DNA of 28,597 nt from DATEPR01 sp036502345 (GTDB lineage: Bacteria > Actinomycetota > Actinomycetes > Mycobacteriales > Pseudonocardiaceae). Positions within the stretch are counted from its first letter, which is position 1. Each line of letters begins with the position of its first letter. Position numbers and translations under genes: made by a program. Below, in pieces: positions 23,103 through 28,597 of the stretch. Under the pieces are notes generated by a model that saw nothing but the letters and a program-made list of their open reading frames with translations, ran no database searches and was not told where the DNA came from. The DNA is taken from NCBI GenBank assembly GCA_036502345.1, contig DASXYT010000273.1, positions 1 through 28,597 on the forward strand, written 5' to 3'.

Positions 23103-24080
23103 TCAGCCGGACCCGTTCTTGTCACTTCCCTCTGATTCAGCATCGCTCTTTGTAACAACATCACAATCCACATCGCGCCGACTGTCACACCCGAGAGCGG
23201 CGCACAGAAACGGCCAGGACCGTTCCAGTTCACGCTGCCAGGACGGCCAGTCGTGGGTGCCGGGACCGAAGCTGGTGCGTGCCGGGCTGCCGAGTTTGCC
23301 AAGGCGGGCAGCGAGATCGTGGGTGCTCGGCGCGATCAGGCGCTCCAACAGCCGGTCACCGGGTGCCGGTGGATCACCGGGCACGCGGGTGCCGTCGCCT
23401 GCCGAGAGGTACACCCGGGTGCCGGTCAGCAGCGGCGCGAGATGGTACGGATCATTGTTCCGCCAACGCTTGTAGCTGCCAATCCGGCTGCCCCACATCG
23501 CGCCGAGCCGTTCGTCCACGGAGCGCAGGTACAGCCGGATGAGCAGGCCCATGCCGGGTCTGGTGACGTGCAGCAGCCCACTGTAGGAGGCGACAGCGGC
23601 GAAGATCTCCGGGTGCCGTGCCGCGTAGACGACGGCCCCGTAACCGCCCATGGACATGCCCGCCGCGGCGCGCCGCACGCCGCCGCCGTACCGCTGCTCC
23701 ACGAGATTTCTCAGTTCTATCAGGTGAAAGAGCTCCCAGTCCGGCACGGTGCCGTGATGGTCGGGGCGGCGCCACGCCGTGTAGAAACCTGCCCGTCCGC
23801 CCGGCGGCAGGACAACGAGCACGTCGTCGGCGAGCGCCCTGGCCGCGATGTCGGTGCGCTCCGTCCAGCAGGAGGGTGTCGCGTCGCCGCCATGCAGGAG
23901 ATACAGTGTCGGCCACGTTCGGCCGGTGTTCGGCGCCCAGTTCTTCGGTGTCAGCAGGCGGACGGTCACGGTTCTGGCCAAGGCATCCGAGTGAACGTCG
24001 ACCTCGACCACATGTGGTCGAGGAAAACGTTCCGCGCATACTTCGAGGAAGCAAAGTGACAATTTTCTCACTCCGATCAC
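23103..24080 (-). CDS. Second antigen-85/esterase-D-fold protein
   Basis: About 302-325 residues depending on start. Numbered from Val at 24011: YLLHGG 37-42, nucleophile Ser120 in GMSMGG, acid Glu223 in LLERLIAPST, and His253 in GTHDWPSW, closely like antigen 85 GTHSWEYW. The cytosine-poor C-terminal tail after about 275 is polar (DCDVVTKSDAESEGSDKNGSG). No signal peptide is visible with any start. Start choice is open: GTG 24080 gives the longest frame, TTG 24062 has GGAG 8 bases upstream, and GTG 24011 would lie in the 22-base palindrome. Similarity to the other esterase (PR..VE) argues for a start upstream of 24011. The frame overlaps the divergent MFS start. It reads towards the ligase and may share its transcript. 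Confidence 0.82.
   Translation of the reverse strand: MIGVRKLSLCFLEVCAERFPRPHVVEVDVHSDALARTVTVRLLTPKNWAPNTGRTWPTLYLLHGGDATPSCWTERTDIAARALADDVLVVLPPGGRAGFYTAWRRPDHHGTVPDWELFHLIELRNLVEQRYGGGVRRAAAGMSMGGYGAVVYAARHPEIFAAVASYSGLLHVTRPGMGLLIRLYLRSVDERLGAMWGSRIGSYKRWRNNDPYHLAPLLTGTRVYLSAGDGTRVPGDPPAPGDRLLERLIAPSTHDLAARLGKLGSPARTSFGPGTHDWPSWQRELERSWPFLCAALGCDSRRDVDCDVVTKSDAESEGSDKNGSG
24002..24023. promoter_or_regulatory. Perfect 22-base palindrome at the esterase/MFS divergent junction
   Basis: The half-site CCTCGACCACA is followed directly by its exact reverse complement with no spacer. It ends 32 bases before the GTG of the MFS exporter (24056) and lies at the 5' end of the divergent esterase gene. 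It does not resemble the CTTTAC-N6-GTAAAG site, so it would be bound by a different factor. It is a candidate operator for the divergent pair. Confidence 0.6.
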
Positions 24081-25396
24081 TCACATTACGAAAGCTAACC
24101 AGTCCGTGGTGGACGCTGACCGCCGTATCGCTCGGTGGAATGATGGTCGCATTGGACGGCACTGCGCTGACAATTGCCGGACCACAGATCGGCCGTTCGG
24201 TCCACGCGTCGTTCGGTGAACTGCAGTGGATGGCCAACGCGTATCTTCTCGTGCTCGCGGTGGCCCTGTTCCCCGGCGGCCGGATCGCCGACCGGTTCGG
24301 CAGGCGAGCCGCGTTCACCGTCGGCGTCATCAGTTTCGGGCTGGCATCCCTGTTGCTCGCGACGGCCACGACCAGCGCGGAACTGATCGCGCTGCGGTCG
24401 GTCCAGGGCCTGTGCGGTGCGCTGTTGCAGCCTGCCGCGCTGGCGCTGCTGCGGGCCGCGTTCGACGGGAAACGACTGGACGCGGCGATCGGCCTGTGGG
24501 GTGGTGCCTCCGCCGCGGCGATCGCGGCCGGACCGGTGATCGCGGGACTGATCGTGCAGCACTTCGGCTGGCCCGCCGTCTTCCTGCTGAACGTGCCGAT
24601 CGCCGTGGTCACGGTGGTCATCACGGTGCTCGGTGTCGGTGAGTCGAAGGCGGCCGGAGTCATGGCTCGCCCGACCGAACTGCTACGCGCGCCCGGTGTC
24701 GCGCTGGGTGCCGTCCTGACCGGACTGAGCTACTTCTCACTGTTCGGGCTCCTGTTCCTGCTCACTCTCTACCTGCAGAACCTGCGCGGGCTGGACCCGG
24801 TGAGCACCGGCAGGTGGCTGCTGCCGATCACCGCCGTCGTCGTGCTCAGCGCGCCGGCCGGCGGACTGCTGACGTCCAGGTGGGGCCCACGCTGGCCGAC
24901 CGCGGGTGGTCTGGCGCTGGTCTGCGTCGGCGTGCTCGGCTTCCTGCGGGTCGGTACGAACACCGCCCAGTCGGCGCTGTTGCCGGCCGCGGTGGTGGTC
25001 GGTGTCGGTACCGGTATCGCGCTGGTCGCGACAACGCAGATCATCGTGGCCAACGCGCCGAGCGACATGGCCGGTCTCGGCGCCGCGCTCCAGCAGGTCG
25101 CCACCCAGTTGGGCGGTGCGGCGGGCATCGTGGTGCTCGGCGAGGTGACGTCGTGGCGGGTCGGCCAGGTGTTGCCGCCCGGCACCGACGTTGCCGTCGC
25201 AGCGCAGGGTCGGGGGCCTGGCGCCTTCGCCTTCGTGCCCGGCTTCCATGCCGCGCTGGTGGCCGGTGCCGTGGTGATCGCGATCGGTGCGCTCGTCGCG
25301 CTGCGCGTCCGCACGTCAGCCACGGCCGATGCTCCTGCCGCCCGGCCACCAGCCGGGCCGTCCGAGTTGGACGGTGAGCGCGGGCACCAGCAGTGA
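24056..25396 (+). CDS. DHA2-type MFS efflux transporter
   Basis: A 446-residue multidrug/lipid-type exporter of the EmrB/QacA (DHA2) group. Motifs: LDGTALTIAGPQIG at about residues 32-45 (variant of LDxTVVNVALP), QWMANAYLL, and motif A GGRIADRFGRR. Motif C (GxxxGPxxGG-like) is seen as AAIAAGPVIAGLI. Helices fill residues 17-425. GTG at 24056 is set by GAGGAA 5 bases upstream; the frame is open to 23618 but upstream residues lie over the opposing esterase and are arginine-rich. Its 3' end overlaps the end of the convergent MmpL gene by 81 bases. It is likely an exporter of the cluster's product or a self-protection pump. Confidence 0.9.
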   Translation: MTIFSLRSLTLRKLTSPWWTLTAVSLGGMMVALDGTALTIAGPQIGRSVHASFGELQWMANAYLLVLAVALFPGGRIADRFGRRAAFTVGVISFGLASLLLATATTSAELIALRSVQGLCGALLQPAALALLRAAFDGKRLDAAIGLWGGASAAAIAAGPVIAGLIVQHFGWPAVFLLNVPIAVVTVVITVLGVGESKAAGVMARPTELLRAPGVALGAVLTGLSYFSLFGLLFLLTLYLQNLRGLDPVSTGRWLLPITAVVVLSAPAGGLLTSRWGPRWPTAGGLALVCVGVLGFLRVGTNTAQSALLPAAVVVGVGTGIALVATTQIIVANAPSDMAGLGAALQQVATQLGGAAGIVVLGEVTSWRVGQVLPPGTDVAVAAQGRGPGAFAFVPGFHAALVAGAVVIAIGALVALRVRTSATADAPAARPPAGPSELDGERGHQQ

Positions 25397-27397
25397 CCGC
25401 ACGACGAGCGTGTCGAGCAGTACGCCGAACGCGACGAGAAACGCGATCTGCGCCAGGAACAGGATCGGCAGCACGGACAGCGCGGAGAACGTGGCCGCCA
25501 GCACGATGCCGGCCGAGCTGATCACCCCGCCGGTCACCCGGAGCGCGTCGAGCGTGCCCTGCCGGGTACCGACCCGCCGGGCCTCCTGTCTGACCCTGGT
25601 CATCAGGAAGATGTTGTAGTCGACGCCGAGTGCGACCAGGAAGACGAAGGCGTACAGCGGCACCGACGGGTCGGACCCCGGGAAGTGCAGTACGTCGTTG
25701 AAGACCAGCGCGCCGACACCGATTGTGGCCAGGAACGACAGCACCACGGTGGCGATCAGCACCAGCGGCACGATCAGCGCGCGCAGCAGCACGACGAGCA
25801 CCAGGAAGACCACCAGCAGCACGATCGGGATGATCACCACCCGGTCCCGCTGGGCCGCGTTCCTGATGTCCAGTCGGATCGCCGTCTGGCCGCCGACCCG
25901 CGCCTCGGCGCCGGGTAGCGAGTGCACGTCGGTTCTGATCCGGGTGACGGTGTCGGTCGCCGCGACGGAATCGGTGGGTGAGGTGAGCGTCGCGTCGATC
26001 TCGACGTCGCCTGCCACGGCCTTCGTGCCCACCGCCACGCCTGCGACGCCACGCACCGCGCGGACCGCCTTCGCCACCTCGGCCGCCGAACCCCGCCTCG
26101 CCATGATCACCACCGGATCGCCGGCGCCACTGGGGAAATGCCGTGCCACGACGTCCTGGCCGACCACGGCATCGGTCCGGTCGAGGAACACGGCGGACTG
26201 GCTGACTCCGGTGGAGCGCAGCATCGGCGCGAACGCGGCCAGTGCGACCAGCACCAGCGCGCTGAGCACCCACACGGCCGTGGCGCGCCGGTCGACCAGG
26301 CCTGCGACCCTGCCCCACGCACCGGGACCGGACCGCGGGCGGGGGCGGAACGGCCAGAACGCCGTCCTGCCCAGCAGTACCAACGCGGCCGGCAGGAACG
26401 TCAACGACGTGAGCAGTGACGCCGCGATGCCCACCGCGGCGACCGGGCCGAGCCCCCGGTTGGAGGACAGTTCGCTGAACAGCAGGCACAGCAGCCCGAG
26501 GATCACGGTGCTGGCCGACGCGGTGATCGACTCGAAGGATGCCCGCAGCGCCGCACCGATCGCGTCCCAGCGTGGCCGCTCGGCGACCAGTTCCTCGCGG
26601 TATCTGGCGGTCAGCAACAGGGCGTAGTCGGTGGACGCGCCGAACACCAGGATGAACAGGATGCCCTGGCTCTGGCCGCTCAGCGTCAGCACATGGTGCT
26701 CGGCCAGCGGGCGGACCACCAGTGAGGCGGTGACCAGCGCCAATCCCGAGGATGCCAGCACGACCAGCGGCAGCAGCGGGCTCCGGTAGACCACCACCAG
26801 GATGAACACCACGATCAGCGCGGTGATCAGCAACAGTCGGCCGTCGATGCCGCCGAACACGGCGCCGAGGTCGGCGGTGAAGCCCGCGGCGCCGGTGACA
26901 TGGACCGTGAGGCCGGCCGGCAGACCGGTCCGCACAACGGTTCGAATGCGCTCGACGGTGCGGCCTGCCCGGAAGCCGTCGGCGCTGGCCACCGGCACGA
27001 CAACCTGGACGGCCAGCCCGTCCCGGGACCGCGCCGGCGGTGTGGCCCGGCCGGCCAGCCCGTCGGTCCCGGTCAGCGCGCGGGTCCTGGCGGTCACCGC
27101 GGCGAGGTCGGCGCGGGTCAGCCTGCGCGCACTGCTGAACACCACGACGGCGGGCTGGATGTTGCCGCCCGCGAGTCGCTGCTGGAGGTGGGTGACCTCG
27201 GTGGCCTCGGCCCCGACCGGCAGGAACGACACGCCGTCGTTGCTCTGCACGTCGGCCAGCCTGCCCGGCAGGCCGCCGTACACCACCCCGACCAGCAGCC
27301 AGGCGATCAGCACGAAGGCGGGCAGCAGCCACCGCGCTCCCGCCGTGGCCGGCGACCGTCCCACTGGAGAGGAATGAACTGGCGTGTCGACCTTCAT
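25316..27397 (-). CDS. MmpL-family RND lipid transporter
   Basis: A 693-residue inner-membrane transporter of the MMPL (RND) family, with two halves of one plus five helices each. Both proton-relay motifs are present: FGASTDYALLLTARYREE (Asp257-Tyr258) and LGVDYNIFLMTRVRQE (Asp593-Tyr594). Large extracytoplasmic loops fall at about 45-185 and 395-515. Length is near that of Streptomyces ActII-3-type pumps and clearly shorter than mycobacterial MmpL3, lacking its C-terminal tail. ATG at 27397 (AGGCGG upstream) is preferred to GTG 27421. It is divergent from the cutinase gene, with a 316-base gap carrying two inverted repeats, one like the TetR operator. It probably moves the lipid across the membrane. 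Confidence 0.92.
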   Translation of the reverse strand: MKVDTPVHSSPVGRSPATAGARWLLPAFVLIAWLLVGVVYGGLPGRLADVQSNDGVSFLPVGAEATEVTHLQQRLAGGNIQPAVVVFSSARRLTRADLAAVTARTRALTGTDGLAGRATPPARSRDGLAVQVVVPVASADGFRAGRTVERIRTVVRTGLPAGLTVHVTGAAGFTADLGAVFGGIDGRLLLITALIVVFILVVVYRSPLLPLVVLASSGLALVTASLVVRPLAEHHVLTLSGQSQGILFILVFGASTDYALLLTARYREELVAERPRWDAIGAALRASFESITASASTVILGLLCLLFSELSSNRGLGPVAAVGIAASLLTSLTFLPAALVLLGRTAFWPFRPRPRSGPGAWGRVAGLVDRRATAVWVLSALVLVALAAFAPMLRSTGVSQSAVFLDRTDAVVGQDVVARHFPSGAGDPVVIMARRGSAAEVAKAVRAVRGVAGVAVGTKAVAGDVEIDATLTSPTDSVAATDTVTRIRTDVHSLPGAEARVGGQTAIRLDIRNAAQRDRVVIIPIVLLVVFLVLVVLLRALIVPLVLIATVVLSFLATIGVGALVFNDVLHFPGSDPSVPLYAFVFLVALGVDYNIFLMTRVRQEARRVGTRQGTLDALRVTGGVISSAGIVLAATFSALSVLPILFLAQIAFLVAFGVLLDTLVVRSLLVPALTVQLGRPGWWPGGRSIGRG

Positions 27398-27531
27398 CGA
27401 CGCGCACCGCCTCGTTGACACATGCCCGGAAACATAACTCGACTACCGGGACATTGCGCAACGGTCCTTGCCGTGCGGCGCTGAATCTTGAGTGTCCACA
27501 TCGGAATTATTGTCATCGGTGGAACAAGTGC

Positions 27532-27553
27532 ACGACGTTACGCCGAACGTCGT
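27532..27553. promoter_or_regulatory. 8-6-8 inverted repeat in MmpL/cutinase control region
   Basis: ACGACGTT (27532-27539) and AACGTCGT (27546-27553) are exact reverse complements with a 6-base spacer ACGCCG. The arms differ from the neighbouring CTTTAC-type site, so a second regulator may bind here. Confidence 0.45.
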
Positions 27554-27585
27554 ATTGTCATGTGTCGGCTCTGGTGCGACGCTCG

Positions 27586-27603
27586 CTTTACGGCCTGGTA
27601 AAG
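27586..27603. promoter_or_regulatory. Second copy of the TetR operator core
   Basis: CTTTACGGCCTGGTAAAG has the same 6-6-6 layout and identical half-sites as the core of the TetR/PucR operator at 11147-11164. Only the six spacer bases differ, and the outer flanks do not match. It lies about 110 bases upstream of the cutinase ATG and about 190 bases upstream of the MmpL start. Confidence 0.6.
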
Positions 27604-27713
27604 GTGATCGAAAGGCCGCATGATCGGCTGTCCTGCCGAAAACCGTGAGTGGTCCGATCTGGCTGACGGGAACACGACGTCAGCGTCACAGCGACGTGAA
27701 TAGGTGATCATCA

Positions 27714-28391
27714 ATGAGCTTTTCCCTCTCTTATCGAGGCAGGCGACTGCTGCGCGCACTCGCCGTCTCGACCGTGCTCGTCGGCGGCCTCGGCGGTGTG
27801 ACGGCGGCCATGGCGCCGGCTGCATCGGCTGCCACCTGCAGCAACATCGACGTCGTCGTCGCAAGAGGCACGTTCGAGCCGGGAACGCTCGGCATCATCG
27901 TCGGCGACCCGGTGTTCTCCGCACTTCAGACGGCGATACCGGGGCAGACACTGAGCAGTTATCCTGTCAATTATCCCGCCAATCTGGGTGAGCCCGCTTC
28001 GGTGCAGGCCGGCAACACCGACCTGGTGAACCACGTGACCAGCCAGGCAGCGGCCTGCCCCGGTCAGCGATTCATTCTGGTCGGCTACTCCCAGGGCGCG
28101 AACGTCGTCGACAACTCCATTGGCATCAGCAGTGACGGTGCCCTGGTCGGCGGGGCGATCGTGGCCACCATTCCCAGCTCGCTGACGTCCAGGATCGTGG
28201 CGATCCTGCAATTCGGTAATCCCATCCGAGCGCAGGGCAAGAGCATCACCGGCGTGTTCCAGAGTCGTACCGACGATTTCTGCGCCGATCAGGACCCGGT
28301 CTGCCAGAACGGCGGCAGCAACGTTCTCGCACACCTGAGCTACGGCGGTGACGCCGCGGCGGCCGCGACCTTCGCGGCCGGCAAGGCCTGA
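27714..28391 (+). CDS. Secreted cutinase-family esterase
   Basis: A 225-residue exported serine esterase of the cutinase family (PF01083), related to mycobacterial cutinase-like proteins that hydrolyse lipid esters and phospholipids. The signal peptide has a basic start (RGRRLLRAL), a hydrophobic core and a probable cut after ASA near residue 39. The catalytic triad is Ser126 in GYSQG, Asp194 in DQDPVC and His207 in HLSYGG. Four cysteines (42, 115, 190, 197) fit the two cutinase disulfides. ATG at 27714 has AGGTGA 6 bases upstream. It stands alone with its own strong hairpin after it. Placed beside MmpL, it may act on the exported lipid; a scavenging role on external esters is equally possible. 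Confidence 0.9.
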   Translation: MSFSLSYRGRRLLRALAVSTVLVGGLGGVTAAMAPAASAATCSNIDVVVARGTFEPGTLGIIVGDPVFSALQTAIPGQTLSSYPVNYPANLGEPASVQAGNTDLVNHVTSQAAACPGQRFILVGYSQGANVVDNSIGISSDGALVGGAIVATIPSSLTSRIVAILQFGNPIRAQGKSITGVFQSRTDDFCADQDPVCQNGGSNVLAHLSYGGDAAAAATFAAGKA

Positions 28392-28400
28392 CCGTTCACA

Positions 28401-28443
28401 GCACGTGCAGCGGCCGGGCCGTCGGCCCGGCCGCTGCACGTGC
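28401..28443. terminator. Perfect 20-base-arm hairpin after the cutinase gene
   Basis: Arms 28401-28420 and 28424-28443 are exact reverse complements with a GTC loop, starting 9 bases after the cutinase stop. The left arm begins GCACGTGCAGCGG. There is no T tract on either side, as is common for actinobacterial terminators. Lying between convergent genes, it could stop transcription from both directions. Confidence 0.75.
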
Positions 28444-28476
28444 CGAGCGAGGCGGCAGCTCGGGATTGCCGTGTCG

Positions 28477-28597
28477 CTATGGGTGAATGCCGAACGGGCC
28501 GAGCACGTCGGCGTCGATGCGCAGCGGGTTCACCATGGTGTGGGCGTTGTCCAGCGTGAAGACGTCGGCGGCGGCCAGTCGCCCGAGATAGCTGCTG
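28477..28597 (-). CDS. C-terminal end of an unidentified protein (partial)
   Basis: An open frame enters from the right edge on the minus strand and stops at TAG 28477-28479, giving 39 residues (SSYLGRLAAADVFTLDNAHT, then MVNPLRIDADVLGPFGIHP). The composition is that of a real protein rather than an arginine-rich shadow. It converges on the cutinase gene with the long hairpin between them. I do not recognise the family from this short piece. Confidence 0.5.
   Translation of the reverse strand, partial: SSYLGRLAAADVFTLDNAHTMVNPLRIDADVLGPFGIHP

Larger units (their letters stand above)
27398..27713. other. Divergent control region between MmpL and cutinase genes
   Basis: No protein-coding frame with a recognisable domain is present. 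GC content drops locally (for example around 27485-27530 and 27555-27605), as expected for promoters. It contains inverted repeats at 27532-27553 and 27586-27603 and the cutinase ribosome site AGGTGA at 27702-27707. Confidence 0.65.

Noticed and set aside
23618..24055. Upstream extension of the DHA2 transporter
   Set aside because: It is antisense to the esterase with no transporter-like sequence; GAGGAA before GTG 24056 fixes the start.
25041..27461. Long 806-codon minus-strand frame overlapping MmpL
   Set aside because: It is arginine-rich shadow coding of the MmpL gene, which has clear RND motifs in its own frame.

Overview
The window is high-GC DNA with GTG/TTG starts, GTGA/ATGA stop-start overlaps and actinobacterial gene families throughout. 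It most resembles a filamentous actinomycete, possibly of the Pseudonocardiales, but no taxonomic marker gene is present and this is an inference.

Left part (1-9555), ordinary metabolism. It begins with the end of a cupin protein, then an HSL-type esterase. A TetR regulator is divergent from a small DUF1772 membrane protein across a CTAG-rich inverted-repeat region. A complete minus-strand branched-chain amino-acid-type ABC transporter follows (binding protein, two permeases, two ATPases), ending with a 3-hydroxyisobutyrate dehydrogenase-like gene. CG-centred LacI-type operators lie before the dehydrogenase and upstream of the binding protein. A PAP2 phosphatase with a possible leaderless promoter follows.

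Scar (9549-10369). The 3' end of a phosphodiesterase gene (minus) is joined head-to-head to the 3' end of a frameshifted SDR gene (plus). Both have lost their 5' ends at about the same point.

Right part (10439-28443), the main interest: a lipid/polyketide cluster. A coupled minus-strand operon encodes a FadD32-like fatty acyl-AMP ligase, a 2152-residue Pks13-like synthase, an antigen-85-fold esterase and an MFS transporter. A second antigen-85-fold esterase lies just upstream of the ligase. The synthase keeps the Pks13 frame (N-terminal ACP, KS, AT, ACP, a dead carrier-like domain, TE) but has DH and KR domains inserted after AT. A DHA2-type exporter, an MmpL-family RND transporter and a secreted cutinase follow. 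The left edge holds a TetR gene and a PucR/CdaR-type regulator gene sharing a perfect 12-2-12 operator. The core of that operator, CTTTAC-N6-GTAAAG, recurs 16 kb away between the MmpL and cutinase genes, suggesting that one TetR protein controls both ends of the cluster.

Working model (inference): the ligase loads a fatty acid onto the first carrier, the synthase condenses it with a carboxyacyl unit and reduces or dehydrates the beta-keto group in cis, and the Pks13-like TE releases or transfers the chain, perhaps to a sugar or polyol. MFS/MmpL pumps export the product, and the esterases and cutinase trim or transfer it. This would be a mycolate-like lipid system with beta-carbon processing built into the synthase. 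No AccD4 carboxylase or CmrA reductase is in the window, so true mycolic acid synthesis is not supported.
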